Assembly: GCF_014076495.1 (NCBI RefSeq)
Contig: NZ_CP043575.1
Coordinates: 1,798,001 to 1,862,000 of the forward strand
Reading direction: 5' to 3'
DNA from: Comamonas koreensis
GTDB lineage: Bacteria > Pseudomonadota > Gammaproteobacteria > Burkholderiales > Burkholderiaceae_C
DNA: 64,000 bases
The notes below the pieces were generated by a model, which did not search any database, was not told the DNA's origin, and saw nothing but the letters and a program-made list of their open reading frames with translations. Made by a program: the position numbers and the translations under genes. Position 1 is the stretch's first letter. The number at the start of each line of letters is the position of its first letter. This document shows positions 18,224 through 26,850 of this stretch, in pieces.

Positions 18224-19213
18224 ATGTTTTCTCGCTCCCCTTCTGTTGGCCTGTTCAATGCGCGTCCTGGTGGCCTGGCGGCCGTTGCCATCGCGGTGGC
18301 GGCCCTGCTGGCCGGCTGCTCGCCAGATGCCGGGCAGGGCGCATCGACGGCCGAGGCCCACATGGCCACCCCGGCTGCGCCCGCGCCGGTAGCGCCTATG
18401 GCGGCCCGCTCCATGGCCAAGATGGCGACGATGGAGGCAGCGCCCGCTGCCGATATGGCCATGGGCCAGGGCGGGGCGGCCGCGCCCAGCGAGCGCTTCT
18501 TGGCGATCAGCCACCGCATCCAGGTGGAGACGCCGGCGGCCGATCTGGCCGCGCTGTGGGAGGAGGTCAAGGCGCGTTGCGAGCGGCTGGACTGCTATGT
18601 CGAGGGCTCGCAGCTGCGCCGCGAAACCCCGCAGTCGGCGGCCGAGGCTATGCTGGCGATGCGGGTCAGCCCTCAGGACTTTGCTGCGCTGACCGCGTCG
18701 CTGGGCGCTGGGGCCCGCGTGCTCAACCACCAGACCACGACCGAGGACAAGACCTATGAGGTGGTCGATGTGGAGGCACAAATCAAGAACCGCACGGAAT
18801 ACCGCGACAGCCTGCGCGCGCTGATGCTGGAGAAGAATGTCAAACGCAGCCTGCAGGACCTGATGGCCATCCGCGACACGCTCTCCCAAGTGCAGGCCGA
18901 GATCGATGCGTCCAACACGCACCGCGCGCTGCTGCAGCGCGATACCGCCAAGCAGTTCGTGCAGATGCGCTTCCAGCCCACGCGCGCCATCGTCAGCGGC
19001 ACCTACAGCCCCTGGCAGCAAACCTGGCAGCGCAGCTGGGATGGCCTGACCCGCAGCGTGCAGTCGCTGATTCTGACTGCGGCGCAGTCGCTGCCCTGGC
19101 TGCTGGCGCTCGCGCTGGTGGTGCTGCTGCCGCTGCGCTTCGCCATCCGGCGCTGGATGCGCCGCAGCGCCGCGCGGGCGCAGCGTGCAAACCAGGCAGA
19201 AAAGCAAGACTGA
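18224..19213 (+). CDS. DUF4349 domain-containing lipoprotein
   Basis: 329 residues. The signal peptide (AAVAIAVAALLAGC) has the lipobox LLAGC at about residue 33, followed by a Met/Ala-rich linker. The DUF4349 domain covers about residues 90-260: an N-terminal alpha/beta part and a coiled coil (EAQIKNRTEYRDSLRALM). A single C-terminal TM helix (SLPWLLALALVVLLPLRF) near 290-308 precedes a basic tail. Family members share this domain order; the molecular role is unknown. Convergent with dnaJ. Confidence 0.88.
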   Translation: MFSRSPSVGLFNARPGGLAAVAIAVAALLAGCSPDAGQGASTAEAHMATPAAPAPVAPMAARSMAKMATMEAAPAADMAMGQGGAAAPSERFLAISHRIQVETPAADLAALWEEVKARCERLDCYVEGSQLRRETPQSAAEAMLAMRVSPQDFAALTASLGAGARVLNHQTTTEDKTYEVVDVEAQIKNRTEYRDSLRALMLEKNVKRSLQDLMAIRDTLSQVQAEIDASNTHRALLQRDTAKQFVQMRFQPTRAIVSGTYSPWQQTWQRSWDGLTRSVQSLILTAAQSLPWLLALALVVLLPLRFAIRRWMRRSAARAQRANQAEKQD

Positions 19214-19234
19214 CAAGCGCAGCGGCCATGAAAA

Positions 19235-19257
19235 AAGCACCAGCGAGGCGGGTGCTT
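19235..19257 (-). terminator. Terminator for the dnaK-dnaJ transcript
   Basis: AAGCACC at 19235-19241 pairs with GGTGCTT at 19251-19257 around a 9-nt loop. Read leftwards it is followed by a run of U. It lies about 60 bp beyond the dnaJ stop. Confidence 0.75.
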
Positions 19258-19282
19258 GGCTAGGCTTGGCGAAGGAAGGAGG

Positions 19283-19312
19283 CGCCGCATCGGATGGATG
19301 CGGCGTTTCTTT
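19283..19312 (+). terminator. Terminator for the DUF4349 gene
   Basis: CGCCGCATC at 19283-19291 pairs with GATGCGGCG at 19297-19305 around GGATG, followed by TTTCTTTC. It abuts the dnaJ stop on the opposite strand. Confidence 0.8.
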
Positions 19313-19315
19313 CTA

Positions 19316-20446
19316 TCAGGTGAACAGGTTCTTCAGACGGTCGGCCCAGGACTGGTTGTTGGGCGTGTGCTTGGCGCCGCCCTTTTTCAGCGATTCATCG
19401 AGTTCCTTGAGCAGCTTGCGCTGGTGCTCGGTGAGCTTGACGGGGGTCTCGACGACGATGTGCACATACAAGTCACCAGGGTAGCTGGCGCGCACGCCCT
19501 TGATGCCCTTGCCGCGCAGGCGGAACTGCTTGCCGGTCTGGGTGCCTTCGGGGATGTCAATCGCAGCCTTGCCACTGAGCGTAGGCACTTCGATCTCGCC
19601 GCCCAAGGCAGCGGTGACCATGCTGACCGGCACTTCGCAGTGCAGGTCATCGCCATCGCGCTCGAACACCTCATGCTTGCGCACGCGGATCTCGATATAC
19701 AGATCGCCGGGCGGGCCGCCATTTTGGCCAGGCTCGCCGTCACCGGTGGAGCGGATGCGCATGCCGTCGTCGATGCCGGCAGGGATGCTCACTTCCAAGG
19801 TCTTTTGCGACTTGGTGCGGCCCTGGCCGTGGCAGCTGGTGCAGGGCTCGGGGATGATCTTGCCGGTGCCCCGGCAGTGCGGGCAGGTCTGCTGCACTGC
19901 GAAAAAGCCCTGGCGCATCTGCACCTGGCCGCTGCCGTGGCAGGTGCTGCAGGTCTTGACCTGGGTGCCGGGCTTGGCGCCGCTGCCGTGGCAGGTATCG
20001 CACTCGTCCCACGAAGGAATCTTGATCTGCGCGTTCTTGCCTGCGGCTGCCTCTTCAAGGCTGATGTCCATCGCGTAGGACAGGTCGTTGCCACGGTAGA
20101 CCTGGGGGCCACCGCCGCCACGGCGCCCACCGCCAAACATCTCGCCAAAGATGTCGCCAAACGATTCGGCAAAACCACCAAAGCCCTCGCCGCCCATGCC
20201 CGAGCGCATATTGGGATCGACCCCGGCGTGGCCGTACTGGTCGTAGGCGCCACGCTTTTGGCTGTCGGAGAGCATTTCGTAGGCTTCTTTGCACTCCTTG
20301 AACTTCTCTTCCGCTTCCTTGGCCTTGTCGCCCTGGTTGCGGTCGGGGTGGTACTTCATGGCCATCTTGCGGTAGGCCGTCTTGATTTCGACTTCCGTGG
20401 CGGATTTGCTCAGGCCAAGGACTTCGTAGTAATCACGTTTGGACAT
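19316..20446 (-). CDS. dnaJ: Chaperone DnaJ (Hsp40)
   Basis: Co-chaperone that delivers substrates to DnaK and stimulates its ATPase. 376 residues: J domain (1-70) with the HPD motif in YHPDRNQGD; Gly/Phe-rich region; four zinc-binding CxxCxGxG repeats ([32 protein letters not shown]); then the C-terminal substrate domains. It is 24 bp downstream of an unknown gene that separates it from dnaK. Confidence 0.98.
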   Translation of the reverse strand: MSKRDYYEVLGLSKSATEVEIKTAYRKMAMKYHPDRNQGDKAKEAEEKFKECKEAYEMLSDSQKRGAYDQYGHAGVDPNMRSGMGGEGFGGFAESFGDIFGEMFGGGRRGGGGPQVYRGNDLSYAMDISLEEAAAGKNAQIKIPSWDECDTCHGSGAKPGTQVKTCSTCHGSGQVQMRQGFFAVQQTCPHCRGTGKIIPEPCTSCHGQGRTKSQKTLEVSIPAGIDDGMRIRSTGDGEPGQNGGPPGDLYIEIRVRKHEVFERDGDDLHCEVPVSMVTAALGGEIEVPTLSGKAAIDIPEGTQTGKQFRLRGKGIKGVRASYPGDLYVHIVVETPVKLTEHQRKLLKELDESLKKGGAKHTPNNQSWADRLKNLFT

Positions 20447-20470
20447 GGTGTTCTTGAATTCTGTGGGGGG

Positions 20471-20812
20471 TCAACCAGCGGCGTTCAGGTACGCCCGGGC
20501 ATGGGTGCCCACAAAGCTGCGGCCGGGATTGTCGCCGTCAATCCATTGCTGCGGTGGAAATAACTCAAACAAGCCCACCTTGAACAAGGTGGGAATCGCC
20601 ATCTTCAGCTCTTGTTCAACAGCGCCGCGCTCACCGGCATTGTAGAGCGCGATGTTGTAGAGCATGGTGGCCACGGTGCCGGTCTGCACCCGGCTGCCGT
20701 CCTTGAGCGTGACGGCGGGCAGGTCTGCTGCGCCATCGGTGATCTTCTGGTTGACACGGCTGAGCTCTGCAACATGCAGTGCGTCGCTCGCAGGTGCTGT
20801 AGTAGATGTCAT
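20471..20812 (-). CDS. Conserved-looking protein of unknown function between dnaK and dnaJ
   Basis: 113 residues, not assigned to a characterised family. After a short polar N-terminus the core reads LPAVTLKDGSRVQTGTVATM, then a helical stretch with an Asn/Tyr-rich patch (LYNIALYNAGERGAVEQELK) and a C-terminus with FELFPPQQWIDGDNPGRSFVG. No signal peptide, TM helix or metal motif is seen. It is soluble and probably cytoplasmic. Spacing is 157 bp from dnaK, across a hairpin, and 24 bp to dnaJ, so it is likely cotranscribed with dnaJ and heat-inducible if read-through occurs. I recall similar short proteins carrying only a DUF label. Confidence 0.8.
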   Translation of the reverse strand: MTSTTAPASDALHVAELSRVNQKITDGAADLPAVTLKDGSRVQTGTVATMLYNIALYNAGERGAVEQELKMAIPTLFKVGLFELFPPQQWIDGDNPGRSFVGTHARAYLNAAG

Positions 20813-20904
20813 CGTGTGCCTTTGGATGCTTGCGTGAAAGGGAGACTGGGCCTGCAGCCCACTGACCGGAGCTACGTGCTACAGAAGAAAGAGCGACTCT
20901 GTAG

Positions 20905-20944
20905 AAAAGCCATGCCGGAGTGCGGCAATGCGAACTCCGGCATG
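20905..20944 (-). terminator. Hairpin after dnaK, probable partial terminator
   Basis: CATGCCGGAGT at 20911-20921 pairs perfectly (11 bp) with ACTCCGGCATG at 20934-20944. On the minus strand GCTTTTC follows, a short U-tract. It lies 25 bp after the dnaK stop and would lower expression of the downstream unknown gene and dnaJ relative to dnaK. Confidence 0.75.
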
Positions 20945-20969
20945 GGTGCGTGGGCCAGTCGGAAGGCGA

Positions 20970-22898
20970 TTAGTCCTTCTTGACTTCCTTGACTTCGGCG
21001 TCGACGACATTGTCATCGGCTGCCGCAGCGCCGGCCGCGCCAGCTGCTGCACCGGCGGCTCCGGCCTGTGCAGCCTGGGCGTCGGCATACACCTTCTCGC
21101 CCAGCTTCTGGCTGGCGGTCATCAAGGCCGTAGTCTTGGCTTCGATCGCGTCCTTGTCCTCGGTCTTCAGTGCTTCTTCCAGCGCTTGAACCGCGCTGTC
21201 GATGGCCGACTTCTCAGCGGCATCGAGCTTGTCGCCATGCTCGCCCAGGCTCTTCTTGACGCTGTGGACAGCGGCTTCGCCTTGGTTGCGGGCCTGCACC
21301 AGCTCGAGCTTCTTCTTGTCGTCAGCGGCGTTCAGCTCGGCGTCCTTGACCATCTTCTGGATCTCGTCCTCGGACAGACCGGAGCTGGCCTTGATGGTGA
21401 TCTTGTTTTCCTTGCCGGTGCCCTTGTCCTTGGCAGAGACGTTCAAGATACCGTTGGCATCGATGTCGAAGGTCACCTCGATCTGTGGCGTGCCACGGGG
21501 TGCGGCTGGAATGCCTTCGAGGTTGAACTCGCCCAGCAGCTTGTTGGCGCTGGCGATTTCACGCTCACCCTGGAACACCTTGATGGTCACGGCAGGCTGG
21601 TTGTCCTCGGCGGTCGAGTAGGTCTGCGCGAACTTGGTCGGGATCGTGGTGTTCTTCGTGATCATCTTGGTCATCACGCCGCCCAGGGTTTCGATACCCA
21701 GGGACAGAGGCGTCACATCCAGCAGCAGCACGTCGGAGCGGTCACCGCCCAGCACCTGGCCTTGCACGGCAGCGCCCACGGCCACGGCTTCGTCAGGGTT
21801 CACGTCCTTGCGTGGGTCCTTGCCGAAGAATTCCTTGACCTTCTCTTGCACCTTGGGCATACGGCTCATGCCGCCCACCAGAATCACGTCGTCGATGTCG
21901 GACACAGCGATGCCTGCGTCCTTGATCGCGGTGCGGCAAGGGGCGATGGTGCGCTCGATCAGCTCGTCGACCAGGCTCTCGAGCTTGGCGCGGGTGAGCT
22001 TGATGTTCAGGTGTTTGGGGCCCGAAGCGTCAGCGGTGATGTAGGGCAGGTTGATGTCGGTCGCTGCCGAGCTCGACAGCTCGATCTTGGCCTTTTCAGC
22101 CGCTTCCTTGAGGCGTTGCAGCGCCAGCACATCCTTGGACAGGTCCACGCCTTGCTCTTTCTTGAACTCGGCAATGATGTATTCGATCACGCGTTGGTCG
22201 AAGTCTTCGCCGCCCAGGAAGGTGTCGCCATTGGTCGACAGCACTTCGAACTGCTTTTCGCCGTCCACATCGGCAATTTCGATGATGGACACGTCAAAGG
22301 TGCCGCCGCCCAGGTCATACACGGCGATCTTGCGGTCACCCTTGCCGCCCTTGTCCAGGCCGAAGGCCAGGGCTGCAGCGGTCGGTTCGTTGATGATGCG
22401 CTTGACTTCCAGACCGGCGATACGGCCAGCGTCCTTGGTGGCCTGGCGCTGTGCGTCGTTGAAGTACGCAGGCACGGTGATCACCGCTTCGGTCACGGGC
22501 TCGCCCAGGAAGTCCTCGGCGGTCTTCTTCATCTTGCGCAGCACTTCTGCGGAGATCTGTGGCGGGGCCAGCTTCTGGTCACGCACTTGCACCCAGGCGT
22601 CGCCGTTGTCAGCCTTGACGATCTGGAAAGGCATCAGGTCGATGTCCTTTTGCACTTCCTTCTCGTCAAACTTGCGGCCGATCAGGCGCTTGGCAGCGTA
22701 GATCGTGTTCTTGGGGTTGGTGACGGCCTGGCGCTTGGCAGAAGCGCCCACCAGGATTTCGCCGTCTTCCTGGTATGCAACGATCGAAGGCGTGGTGCGT
22801 GCACCTTCGCTGTTTTCGATCACGCGGGTGGTGTTGCCTTCCATCACGGCCACGCAGCTGTTGGTCGTGCCCAAATCAATACCGATAATCTTTCCCAT
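20970..22898 (-). CDS. dnaK: Chaperone DnaK (Hsp70)
   Basis: ATP-dependent chaperone, 642 residues from ATG 22898 ([19 protein letters not shown]). The nucleotide-binding domain has the phosphate loops [21 protein letters not shown] and [10 protein letters not shown]. The substrate-binding domain and lid follow, with a Gly/Ala-rich tail ending VKEVKKD. An upstream in-frame ATG at 22976 would cross the promoter and hairpin and is rejected; an AGGAG SD precedes 22898. Its own sigma-32-like promoter lies in the 110-bp gap after grpE. Confidence 0.98.
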   Translation of the reverse strand: MGKIIGIDLGTTNSCVAVMEGNTTRVIENSEGARTTPSIVAYQEDGEILVGASAKRQAVTNPKNTIYAAKRLIGRKFDEKEVQKDIDLMPFQIVKADNGDAWVQVRDQKLAPPQISAEVLRKMKKTAEDFLGEPVTEAVITVPAYFNDAQRQATKDAGRIAGLEVKRIINEPTAAALAFGLDKGGKGDRKIAVYDLGGGTFDVSIIEIADVDGEKQFEVLSTNGDTFLGGEDFDQRVIEYIIAEFKKEQGVDLSKDVLALQRLKEAAEKAKIELSSSAATDINLPYITADASGPKHLNIKLTRAKLESLVDELIERTIAPCRTAIKDAGIAVSDIDDVILVGGMSRMPKVQEKVKEFFGKDPRKDVNPDEAVAVGAAVQGQVLGGDRSDVLLLDVTPLSLGIETLGGVMTKMITKNTTIPTKFAQTYSTAEDNQPAVTIKVFQGEREIASANKLLGEFNLEGIPAAPRGTPQIEVTFDIDANGILNVSAKDKGTGKENKITIKASSGLSEDEIQKMVKDAELNAADDKKKLELVQARNQGEAAVHSVKKSLGEHGDKLDAAEKSAIDSAVQALEEALKTEDKDAIEAKTTALMTASQKLGEKVYADAQAAQAGAAGAAAGAAGAAAADDNVVDAEVKEVKKD

Positions 22899-22920
22899 TT
22901 CTCTACTCCTGTATTTGTTG

Positions 22921-22937
22921 GGGCGGCTCAGCCGCCC
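22921..22937 (-). promoter_or_regulatory. Hairpin in the dnaK 5' leader
   Basis: GGGCGGC pairs with GCCGCCC around a 3-nt loop, 22 nt upstream of the dnaK ATG and just before its SD. No U-tract follows on the minus strand, so it is not a typical terminator. It may stabilise the leader or affect ribosome access. Confidence 0.5.
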
Positions 22938-22949
22938 TGATTGACTGTT

Positions 22950-22977
22950 ATCTGTGGCTTTTTGGCCGTTGTTCAAG
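22950..22977 (-). promoter_or_regulatory. Sigma-32-like promoter of dnaK
   Basis: On the minus strand CTTGAAC (22977-22971) and CCACAGAT (22957-22950) are separated by 13 nt, resembling the heat-shock consensus CTTGAAA-N13-CCCCATNT. The transcript would start about 45 nt before the ATG. Confidence 0.65.
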
Positions 22978-23008
22978 TGCGCAGCGCAAAAAAGCCGGGA
23001 GCTGCGTT

Positions 23009-23545
23009 TTATTGTGGTGCCGCAACGGTCACCAGCGCCGGGCGCAGCACGCGCTCGGCAATGGCATAGCCCTTTTGCAGCACGGCGACCACGGTATTGG
23101 GGTCCTGCGCCGCAGGCACGGCCGAGATCGCCTGGTGGTGGTGGGGGTCGAACTTGTCGCCGGCAGCCGGGTTGATCGCGACCACCTTGTTGCGCTCCAG
23201 TGCGGAGACGAGCTGGCGCAAGGTGGCGTCCGAGCCTTCGCGCAGTTGCTCGGGGCTGGCGTTCTGGATCGCCAGCGCGGCATCGAGGCTGTCGATCACC
23301 GGCAGCAGGCTCTCGGCAAAGCTCTCGACGCCGAACTTGCGGGCCTTGGCCACTTCGTCATCGGCGCGGCGGCGCGCGTTTTCAACTTCTGCCTTGGCGC
23401 GCAGGTACTGGTCGGCGAGCTCGGCATTCTTGGCCTTCAACTCCGCCAGCTCTGCTTCCAGTTGCGACTGGTTGGCAGCGGCAGCGGCTTCCAGCTCTTC
23501 GGCGGACATGGGGTTTTGGCCTTCGGGGTGGAGGTTGTCTGACAT
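23009..23545 (-). CDS. grpE: Nucleotide exchange factor GrpE
   Basis: Releases ADP from DnaK. 178 residues: an N-terminal coiled coil (residues 14-75, [20 protein letters not shown]), then the four-helix and beta-wing region with DSLDAALA and a C-terminal [18 protein letters not shown], the GrpE signature. It is first in the grpE-dnaK-dnaJ cluster and divergent from rpsF. hrcA, which often precedes grpE in other bacteria, is absent here, consistent with sigma-32 control. Confidence 0.97.
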   Translation of the reverse strand: MSDNLHPEGQNPMSAEELEAAAAANQSQLEAELAELKAKNAELADQYLRAKAEVENARRRADDEVAKARKFGVESFAESLLPVIDSLDAALAIQNASPEQLREGSDATLRQLVSALERNKVVAINPAAGDKFDPHHHQAISAVPAAQDPNTVVAVLQKGYAIAERVLRPALVTVAAPQ

Positions 23546-23589
23546 GGTGCTGTTCGTATTTCGTTAACAAAAAGGACTCTTGTCGCCGC

Positions 23590-23617
23590 ACCTGGGGGCA
23601 TTTCCTTGCTTTTCAAG
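23590..23617 (-). promoter_or_regulatory. Sigma-32 promoter of grpE
   Basis: On the minus strand CTTGAAA (23617-23611), an exact -35 match, is followed after 13 nt by CCCCAGGT (23597-23590), close to CCCCATNT. The predicted start is about 38 nt before the grpE ATG. Spacing is the same as at the dnaK site. Confidence 0.75.
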
Positions 23618-23691
23618 GGGCTTATTTGGCATTTCCGCTTGGGAAGATGCACGCCGAGGCGTCTGCAGCGGCCCGTGTTTATAAACCATGT

Positions 23692-23720
23692 TTGACGGTT
23701 TTTGAATTGGTTTGTATAAT
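23692..23720 (+). promoter_or_regulatory. Sigma-70 promoter of the rpsF operon
   Basis: TTGACG at 23692-23697, 17-nt spacer, perfect TATAAT at 23715-23720. Transcription would start near 23727, giving a leader of about 72 nt before rpsF. Confidence 0.9.
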
Positions 23721-23734
23721 CGTTGGTTTCCCTT

Positions 23735-23778
23735 GCCACACCGCGCTGTATTTGCAATCAAGTGCACTAGCGGGTGGC
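23735..23778 (+). promoter_or_regulatory. S6:S18-type autoregulatory leader RNA
   Basis: In the rpsF leader GCCAC (23735-23739) pairs with GTGGC (23774-23778). An asymmetric internal loop follows, ACCGC on the 5' side and GG on the 3' side. GCT (23745-23747) then pairs with AGC (23769-23771). A stem interrupted by a bulge carrying CCG is the hallmark of the known S6:S18 mRNA motif, bound by the S6-S18 complex to repress its own operon. Placement in front of rpsF, with rpsR in the same operon, fits exactly. The fold was drawn by eye. Confidence 0.75.
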
Positions 23779-23798
23779 GCAATCCACAAGGAGTTTGC

Positions 23799-24173
23799 AT
23801 GCGTCACTATGAGATCGTGCTGCTGATCCACCCCGATCAGAGCGAACAAGTTCCAGCTATGCTGGAGCGTTACAAAGGCATGATTACCGCCGGCGGCGGT
23901 AAGATCCACCGCGTTGAAGACTGGGGCCGCCGTCAACTGGCCTACATGATCAACAAGCTGGCCAAGGCCCACTATCTGTGCCTGAATATCGAAGCCGACC
24001 AGGCTGTGATGGCTGAACTGGAACACGCGTTCAAGTTCAACGACGCTGTGCTGCGCCAACTGACTGTGCAGAAGAAGAAGGCTGACACCGCTCCTTCGGC
24101 CATGATGAAGACCGTGGAACGCGAAGAAGCGCGCAAGGCCAACCAGGCTGAGCACGCCGCTGCAGAGCGTTAA
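23799..24173 (+). CDS. rpsF: 30S ribosomal protein bS6
   Basis: 124 residues from ATG 23799 ([17 protein letters not shown]) with a strong [26 protein letters not shown] is a typical bS6 stretch and the C-terminus is a charged tail ([18 protein letters not shown]). It binds bS18 on the 30S platform. It heads rpsF-priB-rpsR-rplI with 11-bp intergenic gaps. Confidence 0.98.
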   Translation: MRHYEIVLLIHPDQSEQVPAMLERYKGMITAGGGKIHRVEDWGRRQLAYMINKLAKAHYLCLNIEADQAVMAELEHAFKFNDAVLRQLTVQKKKADTAPSAMMKTVEREEARKANQAEHAAAER

Positions 24174-24184
24174 TCACACAGGAG

Positions 24185-24481
24185 GTGGAGAACCGCGTAC
24201 TTGTCACCGCCGTCATCGCTGAAATCAAGATTTTGCGATACACGCCGGCTGGGCTACCTGCTGTAGATGTTGTGCTGGAGCACCGCTCCACCCAGACCGA
24301 AGCAGACCAACCCCGACAAGTCAATGCCGTGCTCAAGGCGATTGCCTTTGGTGCACTGGCAGAGCGAATCGCTCGGCAGGCTGTAGGGAGCACCTGGACA
24401 TTCCAGGGCTTTTTGGCCACACCGCGCAACAGCAAATCGCTGGTTCTGCACATCCAGGATATTCAACAAGATACTTATTGA
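24185..24481 (+). CDS. priB: Primosomal replication protein N (PriB)
   Basis: Single-stranded DNA-binding OB-fold protein that helps PriA restart stalled forks. 98 residues: [30 protein letters not shown] and [21 protein letters not shown] match the betaproteobacterial form. The best start is GTG 24185 ([13 protein letters not shown]); no in-frame ATG exists nearby. Oddly, the strong SD-like AGGAGG runs into this GTG, leaving no normal spacing. Its place between rpsF and rpsR is conserved in Proteobacteria. Confidence 0.9.
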   Translation: MENRVLVTAVIAEIKILRYTPAGLPAVDVVLEHRSTQTEADQPRQVNAVLKAIAFGALAERIARQAVGSTWTFQGFLATPRNSKSLVLHIQDIQQDTY

Positions 24482-24492
24482 GAGGTCCGAAA

Positions 24493-24774
24493 ATGGCCAC
24501 GTTCAAGAAATTCAACAAAGACAAGCGCCCAAAGCGCAACACCCAGTCGCTGCTGTTCAAGCGCAAGCGTTTCTGCCGCTTCACCGTGGCTGGCGTCGAA
24601 GAAATCGACTACAAGGATGTCGACACCCTGCGTGACTTCGTTGCTGAAAACGGCAAGATCATTCCCGCTCGTCTGACCGGCACCCGCGCCATCTACCAAC
24701 GTCAGCTGAACACTGCCATCAAGCGCGCTCGCTTCCTGGCCATGGTTCCTTACTCTGACCAACACAAGATCTAA
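24493..24774 (+). CDS. rpsR: 30S ribosomal protein bS18
   Basis: 93 residues from ATG 24493 ([16 protein letters not shown]). The core [19 protein letters not shown] and [19 protein letters not shown] are canonical. The N-terminus is basic. It pairs with bS6 and together they may bind the leader RNA upstream of rpsF. Gap to priB is 11 bp. Confidence 0.98.
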   Translation: MATFKKFNKDKRPKRNTQSLLFKRKRFCRFTVAGVEEIDYKDVDTLRDFVAENGKIIPARLTGTRAIYQRQLNTAIKRARFLAMVPYSDQHKI

Positions 24775-24785
24775 GGAGCACGAAC

Positions 24786-25238
24786 ATGCAAATCATTCTG
24801 CTCGACAAGGTCGTGAACCTGGGCAACCTGGGTGAAATCGTGAAGGTCAAGGACGGCTACGCACGTAACTTCCTGATCCCTTCGGGCCGCGCACGCCGCG
24901 CTACCGAAGCTGCCAAGGCTGAATTCGAAGCCAAGCGCGCTGAGCTGGAAAAGGCTGCTGCTGAAAAGCTGGCTGCTGCCCAAGCACAAGGCGAGAAGCT
25001 GTCCGGCCAGACCGTGAAGCTGACCCAAAAGGCAGGTGTGGATGGCCGTCTGTTCGGCTCCGTCACCAACCACGACATCGCTGATGAACTGGGCAAGATG
25101 GGCTTCCAAGTGGTCAAGTCGCAAGTGCGTCTGCCCAACGGTCCTATCAAGACCGTGAGCGAGACCGCTGTGGAAGTGGCTCTGCACACCGACGTGGTGG
25201 TGGAAGTGAATGTGTCCGTCTACGGCGAACACGTTTAA
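24786..25238 (+). CDS. rplI: 50S ribosomal protein bL9
   Basis: 150 residues. The N-terminal RNA-binding domain begins [21 protein letters not shown] and has the [13 protein letters not shown] signature. A long Ala/Glu/Lys helix (residues 40-75) links it to the C-terminal domain. It is the last gene of the ribosomal operon and is followed by a terminator. Confidence 0.98.
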   Translation: MQIILLDKVVNLGNLGEIVKVKDGYARNFLIPSGRARRATEAAKAEFEAKRAELEKAAAEKLAAAQAQGEKLSGQTVKLTQKAGVDGRLFGSVTNHDIADELGKMGFQVVKSQVRLPNGPIKTVSETAVEVALHTDVVVEVNVSVYGEHV

Positions 25239-25258
25239 TTCCTGCGCTCTGCGTTGAC

Positions 25259-25281
25259 AAGCCGCCCTCGGGCGGCTTTTT
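25259..25281 (+). terminator. Terminator of the rpsF-rplI operon
   Basis: AAGCCGCC pairs with GGCGGCTT around CTCG (25259-25278), followed by T-rich sequence. It lies 20 bp after rplI and separates it from dnaB. Confidence 0.92.
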
Positions 25282-25404
25282 CGTTCCCGGCCGCAGCGTT
25301 TCCGGGATGCGGGTTTTGTTTGTCGCTGCCAGCCTTGCGCGGCATCTGCGCTATTCTTGCGGATTGCTGGCTGCCGGGCCAGCGTTTGCTCATTTGGATT
25401 TCCC

Positions 25405-26817
25405 ATGTCAGAGACCTTTCCCCCCCTGGATGACACTGCCTTCATCACCCCCGACAAGCAGGTGGCGCAGCTGCGCATTCCGCCGCATTCGATCGAGTCG
25501 GAGTCCAGCGTGCTGGGGGGGCTGCTGCTGGACAACAACGCCTGGGACCGGGTGGGCGATGTGCTGGCCGAAGACAACTTCTACCGCCATGAGCACAAGC
25601 TGATCTTCGCGGCCATGGCCAGCATGATCAATGCCGGCAAGCCCGCCGATGTGATCACGGTCTATGAGCACCTGCAAAGCATCGGCAAGGCCGAAGAGGT
25701 GGGCGGACTGGCCTACCTGAACCAGCTGGCCCAGTATGTGCCCAGCGCCACCAATATCCGCCGCTATGGCGAAATCGTGCGCGAGCGCTCGATCCTGCGC
25801 AAGCTGGTCACCGCCAGCGACGAGATCGCTACCAATGCCTTCAACCAGCAGGGCAAGACGGTGGACCGCATTCTGGACGAAGCCGAGCAGAAGATCTTTG
25901 CCATTGGCGAAGAGGGCTCGCGCATGAAGCAGGGCTTCCAGTCGCTGGACAACCTGGTCGTGGATCTGCTCGACCGGGTGCAGGAGATGGCGGACAACCC
26001 GGTCGATGTGACCGGTGTGCCCACCGGCTTTGCCGACCTGGACCGCATGACCAGCGGCCTGCAGGCCGGTGACCTGGTGGTGCTGGCCGCGCGCCCCTCG
26101 ATGGGCAAGACCTCGTTCGCGGTGAACATTGCCGAGCATGTGGCGCTCAATGAAGGCCTGCCGGTAGCCATCTTCTCAATGGAAATGGGTGCCGCCCAAT
26201 TGGCGGTGCGTATCGTCGGCTCGATTGGCCGGGTCAACCAGGGCAATCTGCGTACCGGCAAGCTGACCGATGAGGAGTGGCCGCGCCTGTCCGAGGCGAT
26301 CGAGCGGCTGCGCACGGTCTCGCTGCACATCGATGAGACCCCGGGCCTGACGCCGTCGGAGCTGCGCGCCAACTCGCGCCGCCTGGCCCGCCAGTGCGGC
26401 AAGCTTGGCCTGATCGTGGTCGACTACCTGCAGTTGATGAGCGGCTCGGGCTCGGCCGCCAGCTCGGACAACCGGGCGACGGAGCTCGGTGAAATCTCGC
26501 GCGGATTGAAGATGCTGGCCAAGGAGCTGCAATGCCCGGTGATTGCGCTGTCGCAGCTCAACCGCTCGGTCGAGCAGCGTACCGACAAGCGCCCGATGAT
26601 GTCCGACCTGCGCGAATCGGGCGCCATCGAGCAGGATGCGGACATCATCATGTTCATCTACCGCGATGACTACTACAACAAGGAGAGCAATGAGCCCAAT
26701 GTGGCCGAGGTCATCATCGGCAAGCAGCGTAACGGCCCGACCGGCACGGTCAAGCTGTTCTTCCAGAAGAACCAGACCCGCTTTGAAAATCTGGCGGTGG
26801 GCGGCGACGACTATTGA
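25405..26817 (+). CDS. dnaB: Replicative DNA helicase
   Basis: Hexameric 5'-3' helicase of the replication fork. 470 residues from ATG 25405 (MSETFPPLDDTAF). The N-terminal primase-interacting domain begins near IPPHSIESESSVLGGLLLD. The RecA-like ATPase has Walker A AARPSMGKTSFAVN and Walker B LIVVDYLQLM. The arginine-finger region is KRPMMSDLRESGAIEQDAD. No intein is present. An upstream in-frame ATG at 25357 is rejected. It lies 166 bp after rplI. Confidence 0.98.
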   Translation: MSETFPPLDDTAFITPDKQVAQLRIPPHSIESESSVLGGLLLDNNAWDRVGDVLAEDNFYRHEHKLIFAAMASMINAGKPADVITVYEHLQSIGKAEEVGGLAYLNQLAQYVPSATNIRRYGEIVRERSILRKLVTASDEIATNAFNQQGKTVDRILDEAEQKIFAIGEEGSRMKQGFQSLDNLVVDLLDRVQEMADNPVDVTGVPTGFADLDRMTSGLQAGDLVVLAARPSMGKTSFAVNIAEHVALNEGLPVAIFSMEMGAAQLAVRIVGSIGRVNQGNLRTGKLTDEEWPRLSEAIERLRTVSLHIDETPGLTPSELRANSRRLARQCGKLGLIVVDYLQLMSGSGSAASSDNRATELGEISRGLKMLAKELQCPVIALSQLNRSVEQRTDKRPMMSDLRESGAIEQDADIIMFIYRDDYYNKESNEPNVAEVIIGKQRNGPTGTVKLFFQKNQTRFENLAVGGDDY

Positions 26818-26850
26818 TGCACGCCAGCGCCGGGCAGGCTGGGGTGGGGC

